From: an uncultured Bacteroidales bacterium
GTDB lineage: Bacteria; Bacteroidota; Bacteroidia; Bacteroidales; ML635J-15
Assembly (NCBI GenBank): GCA_905233405.1
Contig: CAJOEG010000030.1
Coordinates: forward strand, 1-13,649
Direction of reading: 5' to 3'
Length of the DNA stretch: 13,649 nt
Numbering within the stretch: position 1 is the stretch's first letter; the number at the start of each line of letters is the position of its first letter. A program made the translations under genes and the position numbers. Shown piece after piece: positions 1-4,438 of this stretch. The notes below the pieces were generated by a model, which made no database searches, was not told where the DNA came from, and was given only the letters and a program-made list of their open reading frames with translations.

Positions 1-125
1 TGAGCGACTGGATTTTTTTCCGTGCTACCTACATAAAAACTATTATTTTTCATATCTTCTGACACATTATCCGCAATTATCGTACACTGCGTTGTCAATA
101 ACTTCTGATATTTAGCGATTTTCAT
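1..125 (-). CDS. Partial hypothetical protein (N-terminal 41 residues)
   Basis: A minus-strand reading frame starts with ATG at 125-123 and stays open to the window's left edge, so only the first 41 residues are present. It begins MKIAKYQKLL and is hydrophilic, with no signal peptide or membrane segment in the visible part. I do not recognise the family. A TACGTTTT sequence on the minus strand (positions 152-145) matches the TAnnTTTG -7 pattern except for the last base, so a promoter of its own between it and the upstream terminator is possible. The terminator at 175-207 separates it from the next gene upstream, so it is probably a separate transcription unit. Its coding status rests only on the open frame and a sensible start. 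Confidence 0.5.
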   Translation of the reverse strand, partial: MKIAKYQKLLTTQCTIIADNVSEDMKNNSFYVGSTEKNPVA

Positions 126-174
126 ATTACATGACATTCAATATAAAACGTACCAATCTTTATAATTAAGTGTA

Positions 175-207
175 AAAAGGACTAACTTCATCTATGTCAG
201 TCCTTTT
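175..207 (-). terminator. Rho-independent terminator after the zinc-protein gene
   Basis: A perfect 9-bp stem pairs AAAAGGACT (175-183) with AGTCCTTTT (199-207), extended by two more pairs after one mismatch, around a short loop. Read on the minus strand it lies 15 bases after the stop codon of the 223-417 gene, and its descending arm ends in a T-run. The A/T tracts on both sides could also let it work on the plus strand. Confidence 0.8.
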
Positions 208-222
208 GTTTGCCCAATATTC

Positions 223-417
223 TTAGTGAGCTTTTTTGTAACATCTTAAACAGCAGTATACATCCTTTCTTAGCCAGTCCTGTACTGCTTCTCCTGAAAT
301 AGATTTGCCACACCACGGACATTTTCCAGAAGCATTTGGTTTCATTGTATACTGTCTTTCTTTACCACTGTCACATTTAATCTCCTTTATTCCAAGGAAT
401 GCACTTAAAAGTCCCAT
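223..417 (-). CDS. Small treble-clef/zinc-ribbon-like protein, 64 aa
   Basis: Residues 33-36 (CPWC, followed by GK) and 56-59 (CLRC, with an extra Cys at 55) form two CxxC pairs about 20 residues apart. This is the usual spacing for a zinc ribbon or treble-clef zinc site. Most of the protein is the zinc module plus a short hydrophobic N-terminus (MGLLSAFLGI). It starts 42 bases after the stop of the small membrane protein at 460-789 and ends just before a strong terminator, so the two probably form one short operon. Zinc binding is inferred from the cysteines. The role (protein or nucleic-acid interaction) cannot be told from sequence, and I do not recognise a named family. Confidence 0.65.
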   Translation of the reverse strand: MGLLSAFLGIKEIKCDSGKERQYTMKPNASGKCPWCGKSISGEAVQDWLRKDVYCCLRCYKKAH

Positions 418-459
418 AATTTATAAATTTAAGTTATTAATAATAAAATTGAAACAATA

Positions 460-789
460 TTAACTAACATATTTAACCATCTCAATAACACATATTACGG
501 CTGCCGGAAGTAGGAAATGACCGAGTCCTAATGTGAGAGCATAACCAAACTTGGTATCAAGAAGATCTATCCTGCTTTTTACCCAGAACATACGTGGTGG
601 AACATCCTCCGCCCATCCAGTACATCCCAGAATAATACCGAAGATGCCTAGTACACCACCTATAACTAATATAGTTACTGCCGACAATGATGGATGAATT
701 TGACCGTCAAGGTAGCAATACCAAAAGAAGCATCCCAAAAACGGAACTATCGGACCAAGAATTTTCCAAATCCATAAGTAAAAAGTCAT
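460..789 (-). CDS. Small integral membrane protein, 109 aa, unknown function
   Basis: Three hydrophobic stretches (about residues 5-27, 35-58 and 83-105) suggest three membrane helices. A short polar loop at residues 59-82 carries charged and aromatic residues (WAEDVPPRMFW). No catalytic motif is visible and no named family is recognised. A minus-strand TAATTTTG (860-853) is a good -7 promoter box for it. The 64-aa zinc-type gene follows after 42 bases and the pair ends in a terminator, so they are likely co-transcribed. An overlapping plus-strand frame (687-872) is treated as a shadow because this frame has the coherent membrane-protein composition. Confidence 0.6.
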   Translation of the reverse strand: MTFYLWIWKILGPIVPFLGCFFWYCYLDGQIHPSLSAVTILVIGGVLGIFGIILGCTGWAEDVPPRMFWVKSRIDLLDTKFGYALTLGLGHFLLPAAVICVIEMVKYVS

Positions 790-852
790 ATCTTTTTATA
801 CCAGTTATATTCCATCGGCACATCGTTTTTAGGGTTGTTAAATTTTTGACTA

Positions 853-860
853 CAAAATTA
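853..860 (-). promoter_or_regulatory. Candidate -7 promoter box for the 460-789/223-417 pair
   Basis: The minus strand reads TAATTTTG, a full match to the Bacteroidota TAnnTTTG -7 consensus, 63 bases before the start codon at 789. No clear TTTG -33 element is seen at the right distance. A second minus-strand match, TAAATTTG at 927-920, lies within a small palindrome and is a weaker alternative. Confidence 0.4.
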
Positions 861-937
861 AACCATGCTTAACCTACCTTTAAATTTTTAGTGTTGCATA
901 TTTTACCCCGAGTTTGTGGCAAATTTAACCACAAGGA

Positions 938-1004
938 AATTTACGATTGACGATTTTAGATTTACGATTTTGCATGGCGCGAGCAATTACGATTTTAGAT
1001 TTAC
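938..1004 (+). repeat. Heptanucleotide repeat array, GATTTAC type
   Basis: Seven-base units run in register. GATTGAC is at 945-951, GATTTTA at 952-958, GATTTAC at 959-965 and GATTTTG at 966-972. After a short break, CAATTAC is at 984-990, GATTTTA at 991-997 and GATTTAC at 998-1004. AATTTAC (938-944) leads in. The same unit words recur at 9860-9894. The array ends 26 bases before the -7 box of the toxin-antitoxin operon. A longer reading frame starting at 916 would translate it, but this is unlikely to be real coding sequence. Confidence 0.85.
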
Positions 1005-1030
1005 GTTTTTTTCAATTCAAGAAAAATATT

Positions 1031-1038
1031 TATCTTTG
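1031..1038 (+). promoter_or_regulatory. -7 promoter box of the toxin-antitoxin operon
   Basis: TATCTTTG matches TAnnTTTG exactly and ends 21 bases before the ATG at 1060. This supports 1060 rather than the in-frame upstream ATG at 916 as the antitoxin start, because transcription would begin downstream of 916. The -33 region is only a T-run, so the upstream element is weak or supplied by an activator. Confidence 0.6.
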
Positions 1039-1059
1039 TTCCCAAATTATATATCGAAT

Positions 1060-1224
1060 ATGCCAGCAACTGCAACATTAACAAATAATAAAATAGCAAT
1101 AAAGTCTAAGCAAGCTACACGAAAAGCAAAAGATTGTTCTGATATGCCTGCTAATTGCAGACCATTCGAAGATTTTGCAGTCGCTTTGAAAAATGCAGTA
1201 AAGCAACACTATGAAAAGTTATAG
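1060..1224 (+). CDS. Putative antitoxin of a ParE/RelE-type TA pair, 54 aa
   Basis: The gene is called an antitoxin mainly from its position: it directly precedes and overlaps a ParE/RelE-like toxin by 14 bases, the usual order and coupling for type II pairs. The start is set at ATG 1060 because it lies just after a good -7 box. The same frame extends up to 916, but that part translates a heptanucleotide repeat. The product is small and basic in its middle (KSKQATRKAK), with a C-terminal stretch (residues 33-54) starting PFEDFAVALK that looks helical and could wrap the toxin. No ribbon-helix-helix or HTH is obvious, so DNA binding and autoregulation are unproven. Confidence 0.6.
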   Translation: MPATATLTNNKIAIKSKQATRKAKDCSDMPANCRPFEDFAVALKNAVKQHYEKL

Positions 1225-1522
1225 GCTTGTTGTTACAGACAATGTTTGGAATAACTTGACTGAAATCACCCAATATATAACTTCGGTAGCTTCAGAAAAT
1301 CTGGCTATGAAATATACCGACCAATTGCTTGATGAAATAAGGGAACTCTCAAATCCTTTGCTTGCCGATGCTATGCAGTTTTCGCAGTGGCAAACAGCAA
1401 AGCAACTTCATCCACAGGCAAAACGTCTAATTACAAAAAACAGAAAATGGAATATTATTTTCCATATCGATGGACAATTTGTTGTGATTGATGGGATTAT
1501 AGCTACATCTAATTTGCATTAG
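1211..1522 (+). CDS. ParE/RelE superfamily toxin, 103 aa
   Basis: Length and pattern fit the small RelE/ParE fold. There is an N-terminal strand (YRLVVTDN), two helices (residues about 12-46, including a TDQLLDEIREL segment), and a C-terminal sheet with KRLITKNRKWNIIFHI followed by FVVIDGIIAT. The C-terminal strand pair with a basic residue just before it is the family hallmark. Members act on DNA gyrase (ParE) or cleave mRNA on ribosomes (RelE); the sequence does not say which. Its ATG lies inside the antitoxin gene, so translation is probably coupled. It ends 2 bases before the stop of the convergent XRE gene. Family assignment is fairly secure, the biochemical activity is not. Confidence 0.75.
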   Translation: MKSYRLVVTDNVWNNLTEITQYITSVASENLAMKYTDQLLDEIRELSNPLLADAMQFSQWQTAKQLHPQAKRLITKNRKWNIIFHIDGQFVVIDGIIATSNLH

Positions 1523-1524
1523 TT

Positions 1525-1764
1525 TTATTTTGTTCTGCTTTCGAGTTGCTCAAAAATTGTCAATTTCTTTGAGCATTCCTTTAAGAAATCGTGTCCCAGC
1601 AGTTCCGAGATTTTTATCAGCAAGGCAAGGTCGATGCTCGGCTTTTTCAGCATCTTGTAGGTGTTGCTGCGGTCGGAATGTATGGCGGCGGCAAACCAGG
1701 TAACAGTCCGTCCCTGTCGTTTCAGTTCCTGCCTTATCATATTTCCGATGTGAATTTCTTCCAT
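1525..1764 (-). CDS. Small XRE/Cro-type HTH regulator, 79 aa
   Basis: The protein begins MEEIHIGNMIRQELKRQG, then has WFAAAIHSDRSNTYKML (helix-turn-helix with the recognition helix near SDRSNTYKM) and IDLALLIKISELLGHDFLKE. This layout matches the short XRE-like regulators common in Bacteroidales. The ATG at 1764 is preferred over an in-frame TTG at 1782, whose extra codons overlap a repeated GCTCGCGAC motif in the leader. The gene converges on the toxin gene with only 2 bases between stops. Upstream lies a roughly 220-base structured leader with an intrinsic terminator, suggesting regulation by premature termination or by alternative folding. Targets are unknown. It could serve the adjacent TA operon or act alone. 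Confidence 0.75.
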   Translation of the reverse strand: MEEIHIGNMIRQELKRQGRTVTWFAAAIHSDRSNTYKMLKKPSIDLALLIKISELLGHDFLKECSKKLTIFEQLESRTK

Positions 1765-1771
1765 AAAAAAT

Positions 1772-1780
1772 GTCGCGAGC
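1772..1780 (-). repeat. Second copy of leader-stem motif GCTCGCGAC, next to the XRE start codon
   Basis: On the minus strand GCTCGCGAC occurs at 1780-1772 and again at 1853-1845, where it is the 5' arm of the terminator hairpin. The downstream copy ends 7 bases before the ATG, where a ribosome would bind. It can pair with the terminator's 3' arm (GTCGTGAG, minus strand 1840-1833), so the mRNA could swap between two hairpins. It might instead be a protein operator. Confidence 0.6.
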
Positions 1781-1911
1781 AAATTTTATCTTCTTGGAAG
1801 GCCTGGAAAACCTGAAAGGATTAATAAAAAAACTCACGACATAAGTCGCGAGCGTTCTACCTTGAACTAATCCTTTCTTTTTTAAGTTTCCAGCTTTACC
1901 AAGAAAAATTG
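1781..1911 (-). promoter_or_regulatory. Structured 5' leader of the XRE gene (three-way-junction candidate RNA)
   Basis: A 10-bp stem, GAAAGGATTA with TAATCCTTTC (1814-1823 and 1868-1877), encloses two hairpins: GTTC/GAAC (1854-1857 with 1864-1867) and an 8-bp stem CTCACGAC/GTCGCGAG (1833-1840 with 1845-1852, one G-U pair in the minus-strand RNA). The branches abut with almost no unpaired bases on one side, as in a three-way junction. Outside the closing stem the arms remain similar in inverted order: CTTGG at 1793 against CCAAG near 1900, and CTGGAAA against TTTCCAG. The whole is therefore a long imperfect inverted repeat of about 130 bp. It could be a regulatory RNA or a MITE-like insertion carrying one. 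Confidence 0.6.
1826..1852 (-). terminator. Intrinsic terminator inside the XRE leader
   Basis: Read on the minus strand, the hairpin CTCGCGAC / TTAT loop / GTCGTGAG (1852-1833) is followed at once by a run of seven T (1832-1826). It lies upstream of the XRE start codon and downstream of the likely transcription start, so it would act as an attenuator. On the plus strand the outer stem (1868-1877) is followed by TTTTTT, so a plus-strand stop is also possible. Confidence 0.65.
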
Positions 1912-1987
1912 TCAGTTAAACGCTATCTTGCTGTATGTTAAATGTTATGTTCTTCTTCCTGTTTCGTAAAATTTATGGTTAACGGGA

Positions 1988-1995
1988 CAAAAGTA
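1988..1995 (-). promoter_or_regulatory. Candidate -7 promoter box for the XRE gene
   Basis: The minus strand reads TACTTTTG at 1995-1988, a full TAnnTTTG match. Transcription from here would give a leader of roughly 215-220 bases before the XRE ATG, covering the whole inverted-repeat structure. No clear TTTG -33 element is visible. Confidence 0.4.
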
Positions 1996-2037
1996 AGGAA
2001 AAATACAGAATGTGTATTGCTGAGAGAAGAAAATTTA

Positions 2038-2070
2038 TTTGAAATAATTCCGCTATAAGTTTTATTTTTG
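2038..2070 (+). promoter_or_regulatory. pheS promoter
   Basis: TTTG at 2038-2041 and TATTTTTG at 2063-2070 are spaced by 21 bases, fitting the Bacteroidota -33/-7 promoter. The -7 box ends 16 bases before the pheS ATG at 2087, leaving a very short leader with no room for a T-box or leader peptide. Confidence 0.6.
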
Positions 2071-2086
2071 CAAAAATTTTACATCG

Positions 2087-3106
2087 ATGTTAGACCGTAT
2101 TAGAAAAATAAGCGAAGAGGTTGCAAATTTCGCACCCAAGGCATTAAGCGAAGTTGAAGATTTCAGAATTAAATACTTGTCGAAGAAGGGCTTGATACCT
2201 GCATTGTTCGACGATTTCAGGAATGTTCCCGTTGAGCAGAAAAAGGAAGTAGGCCAGCGTATAAACGAACTTAAGCAGACGGCTCTTGCCAAGTTGGAAG
2301 AACTGAAAGCTTCGTTGCAGGTAAGCAACGACGGCAAGGTGGAACTCGACCTTAGCCGTCCGGGCGACCCTATGAACCTCGGCGCACGCCATCCGCTGTC
2401 GATAGTAAGGAACGAAATCGTGAACATCTTCACAAAAATAGGTTTCAGCGTAAACGAAAGCCAAGAAATCGAGGACGACGCTCACTGCTTCGAGAAGATG
2501 AACTTTCCGCCCGACCATCCGGCTCGCGACATGCAGGATACTTTCTTCATTTCGTCCGACATGAACGTTCTGCTCCGCACCCACACCTCATCGGGACAAT
2601 CGCGCGAAATGGAAACCATGGCTCCGCCAATCCGCAGTCTTTCACCGGGACGAGTTTTCCGCAACGAGGCCATTTCGGCTCGCGCACACTGCCAGTTCCA
2701 TCAGATTGAAGGTCTGTATGTTGATAAGAATGTTTCCTTCGCCGACCTCAAGCAGACACTCGACTACTTTGCAAAGGAATTCTTCGGCGAAAAGTCGCAG
2801 ATTCGTATGCGTCCATCATATTTCCCATTCACCGAACCATCGGCTGAGGTAGATGTAAGTTGTTCGCTTTGCGGTGGCAAGGGCTGCAATGTGTGCAAGG
2901 GTAGCGGCTGGCTCGAGATTCTCGGCTGCGGTATGGTTCACCCCAACGTCTTCAAGGCTGCCGGCATCGATCCGAAGGTTTATTCAGGCTTCGCATTCGG
3001 CATGGGCATAGAGCGTATCGCCATGTTGCGCTTCGGCGTCAAGGACTTGAGATTGTTCTTCGAGAATGATATTAGGTTCTTGGAGCAGTTCGTGGCGGCG
3101 TATTAA
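2087..3106 (+). CDS. pheS: Phenylalanyl-tRNA synthetase alpha subunit
   Basis: This is the catalytic subunit of the alpha2-beta2 enzyme that charges tRNA-Phe in the cytoplasm. At 339 aa it has the normal length. The N-terminal coiled-coil region (residues 1-90) is followed by the class II core: motif 2 with FRNE (Arg192, Glu194) and the following ISARAHCQFHQIEG, the EVLGCGM-type segment (EILGCGMVHPNV), and motif 3 GMGIER (305-310). A Cys-rich insert, CxxC-x4-CxxC (Cys259, 262, 267, 270), precedes the core strand and looks like a zinc knuckle. The E. coli protein lacks these cysteines, but Bacteroidota PheS commonly has them. pheT is not next to it, so the subunits are encoded apart. The gene has its own promoter and is followed by a repeat array rather than a recognisable terminator. 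Confidence 0.98.
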   Translation: MLDRIRKISEEVANFAPKALSEVEDFRIKYLSKKGLIPALFDDFRNVPVEQKKEVGQRINELKQTALAKLEELKASLQVSNDGKVELDLSRPGDPMNLGARHPLSIVRNEIVNIFTKIGFSVNESQEIEDDAHCFEKMNFPPDHPARDMQDTFFISSDMNVLLRTHTSSGQSREMETMAPPIRSLSPGRVFRNEAISARAHCQFHQIEGLYVDKNVSFADLKQTLDYFAKEFFGEKSQIRMRPSYFPFTEPSAEVDVSCSLCGGKGCNVCKGSGWLEILGCGMVHPNVFKAAGIDPKVYSGFAFGMGIERIAMLRFGVKDLRLFFENDIRFLEQFVAAY

Positions 3107-3107
3107 T

Positions 3108-3187
3108 GTCTAACGGTCTAGCAGTCTAACGGAAGACCAGTCAACCAGTCTAGCAATTTGCGTGACAATCAGACTGCAAGACCATTA
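3108..3187 (+). repeat. Octanucleotide repeat array A (GTCTAGCA/GACTGCAA type)
   Basis: Ten consecutive 8-base units in register begin 2 bases after the pheS stop. Clear ones are GTCTAACG at 3108-3115 and 3124-3131, GTCTAGCA at 3116-3123 and 3148-3155, GAAGACCA at 3132-3139, GTCAACCA at 3140-3147 and GACTGCAA at 3172-3179. GAAGACCA followed by GTCTAGCA recurs in array C at 9983-9998. The array fills most of the 115-base gap before the four-helix-bundle gene. No promoter box is evident for that gene. Confidence 0.85.
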
Positions 3188-3221
3188 AATACCCGACAAC
3201 CAATAATAAAAACAGCACACC

Positions 3222-3566
3222 ATGAGCGACTTCGAAACTCTGAAGATTTGGCAAAATGCAAGAGTCATTGTGAACGAAATATATAAAATGATGGAAAATC
3301 ACAAGGATTTTGGTTTTCGAGAGCAAATCCAGAGAGCAGCAGTATCAATTATGAATAATATCGCAGAAGGCAAAGAATCTGGCTCCGATAAAATGTTCGC
3401 TCGTTATCTATTGATAGCAAAAGGAAGTTGCGCTGAAGTAAAAAGTATGTTGTACCTTTGTGAAGATTTAGGTATTTGTAGTACTGCTGAAGCAGATAAA
3501 TTGCGCGAAATGACAGAAATTCAAATCCATGCCTTACAAAAATTCATCTCATACCTCAAAGTCTAA
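3222..3566 (+). CDS. Four-helix-bundle protein, 23S rRNA intervening-sequence (S23/IVP) family
   Basis: The 114-aa protein opens with FETLKIWQNARVIVNEIYK and continues with FGFREQIQRAAVSIMNNIAEGKE, then RYLLIAKGSCAEVKSMLYL. This FxxLxxWQ... and Q..RA.vSI..NIAEG pattern is diagnostic of the four-helix-bundle family first found inside 23S rRNA intervening sequences; Avd of diversity-generating retroelements is a distant relative. The cellular role is unknown. Here it is not inside rRNA. It sits between pheS and a hydrolase, bracketed by octanucleotide arrays, and its own stop codon lies in the first unit (GTCTAAAG) of the second array. This bracketing suggests a cassette that arrived together with, or seeded, the repeats. 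The next gene's ATG overlaps its 3' end by 38 bases. Confidence 0.9.
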   Translation: MSDFETLKIWQNARVIVNEIYKMMENHKDFGFREQIQRAAVSIMNNIAEGKESGSDKMFARYLLIAKGSCAEVKSMLYLCEDLGICSTAEADKLREMTEIQIHALQKFISYLKV

Positions 3567-4431
3567 AGGTCAAAAAGAATACCAACCAGACAATTCGACA
3601 AAAGGCTGCGGTTCTGCAAGTTTGCAAGACTGTCAGACTGCAAGACTGTCAGACTGCAAGACAGGTCTTCCAATCTTCATTCTCCACGGCCTCTTCGACT
3701 GCACCCTCTCCTGGAACCCCATCGCCGACCTGCTTTCGTCCTCCTTCTCCGTCCACAACCTTCCCCTCCGCAATCACCGTGATGCAAAGCGCTGCCCGAC
3801 GATGTCGTTCGACGAAATGGCAGACGATGTAAAGGCATACGCAGACGAGCACAACATTGAGAAATTTATCTTTGTGGGACACTCCTTGGGTGGGAAAACC
3901 GCCATGCAATTTGCACTGAAATATCCGCAGATGCTCGAAAAAGTGGTTGTCATCGATATTTCTCCATGTCGGATGAACTCGCTTGTAGAACACAATCCCA
4001 TTATAACCAACCTATTGAATCAGATATTGGCGATAAAAAATCTTCCTCTCTCCGAATTCCACTCGCTTGCCGAATTTGCCAACGGAATTTCCACTTTCGA
4101 TGACGACACCAAACGGGCAATTATCGGAAACATAAAATACGACGGCAAAGCATTTTCGTGGTACCTGGACATTGATGCCGTATTCAACAATTTCGACAAA
4201 CTGACTGGCGGTTTCAATGTGGATGATTTCATTAACAAGAAAATTGAAGTCCCTACTTTGTTTATCAGGGCATTGGATTCCGATTTTTTGCCAAAGTCAG
4301 ACTATAAGGCAACAAAATACATATTCCCAAACAGCGAAATAGTTGAAGTTGCCAACTGTACGCATAGGATTCACCTTGAAAAGCCTATAGAATTAGCAGG
4401 AATAATACAGAAGGGCCTCCATATCTATTGA
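3529..4431 (+). CDS. Alpha/beta hydrolase (YbfF/ABHD11-like esterase) with repeat-encoded N-terminus
   Basis: The fold is clear. HGLFD (oxyanion strand-loop) is followed by GHSLGG with nucleophile Ser119, then KVVVIDISP. A late acid lies in ALDSDF, and the catalytic His is in NCTHRIHLEKP (about His279). KVVVIDISP after GHSLGG resembles the YbfF/ABHD11 esterase group, so a carboxyl- or thioesterase is likely; the substrate is unknown. The first strand that family members normally have before the HG motif is missing. Residues 1-45 instead come from the 3' end of the four-helix-bundle gene and an octamer array (residues 31-46 read ASLQDCQTARLSDCKT). ATG 3529 is the only upstream ATG. A TTG at 3622 is an alternative start. 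The gene may be a repeat-truncated, still open copy. It ends 7 bases from the convergent CNNM-type gene. Confidence 0.75.
   Translation: MPYKNSSHTSKSKGQKEYQPDNSTKGCGSASLQDCQTARLSDCKTGLPIFILHGLFDCTLSWNPIADLLSSSFSVHNLPLRNHRDAKRCPTMSFDEMADDVKAYADEHNIEKFIFVGHSLGGKTAMQFALKYPQMLEKVVVIDISPCRMNSLVEHNPIITNLLNQILAIKNLPLSEFHSLAEFANGISTFDDDTKRAIIGNIKYDGKAFSWYLDIDAVFNNFDKLTGGFNVDDFINKKIEVPTLFIRALDSDFLPKSDYKATKYIFPNSEIVEVANCTHRIHLEKPIELAGIIQKGLHIY
3561..3667 (+). repeat. Octanucleotide repeat array B, running into the hydrolase gene
   Basis: Degenerate 8-base units start at 3561 (GTCTAAAG, then GTCAAAAA at 3569). After a 3-base register shift there is a clean set: GTTTGCAA 3620-3627, GACTGTCA 3628-3635, GACTGCAA 3636-3643, GACTGTCA 3644-3651 and GACTGCAA 3652-3659. 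The pair GACTGTCA+GACTGCAA is therefore duplicated exactly (16-base period). The array begins over the stop codon of the four-helix-bundle gene and ends where recognisable hydrolase sequence begins. Confidence 0.85.
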
Positions 4432-4438
4432 TATTCGT

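Noticed and set aside
687..872. Plus-strand open frame of 61 codons.
   Set aside because: It overlaps the membrane-protein gene on the other strand, and has no promoter box or recognisable features.
914..934. Small palindrome TTGTGG/CCACAA as an operator.
   Set aside because: Only 6 bp per arm with a 9-base loop; not repeated elsewhere near the TA or XRE promoters.
916..1059. Upstream extension of the antitoxin frame (48 extra codons).
   Set aside because: It translates the heptanucleotide array and lies upstream of the likely transcription start; ATG 1060 is better placed.
1547..1575. Hairpin TGCTCAAA/TTTGAGCA after the toxin stop as a terminator.
   Set aside because: It lies inside the XRE coding region, has a bulge and lacks a T-run on the plus strand; it may be chance.
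3222..3566. Avd accessory protein of a diversity-generating retroelement.
   Set aside because: No reverse transcriptase or template repeat is in the window; the sequence fits the general S23/IVP family.
3108..3667. Octamer arrays as a CRISPR array.
   Set aside because: Units are 8 bases, contiguous and degenerate, with no spacers and no cas genes.
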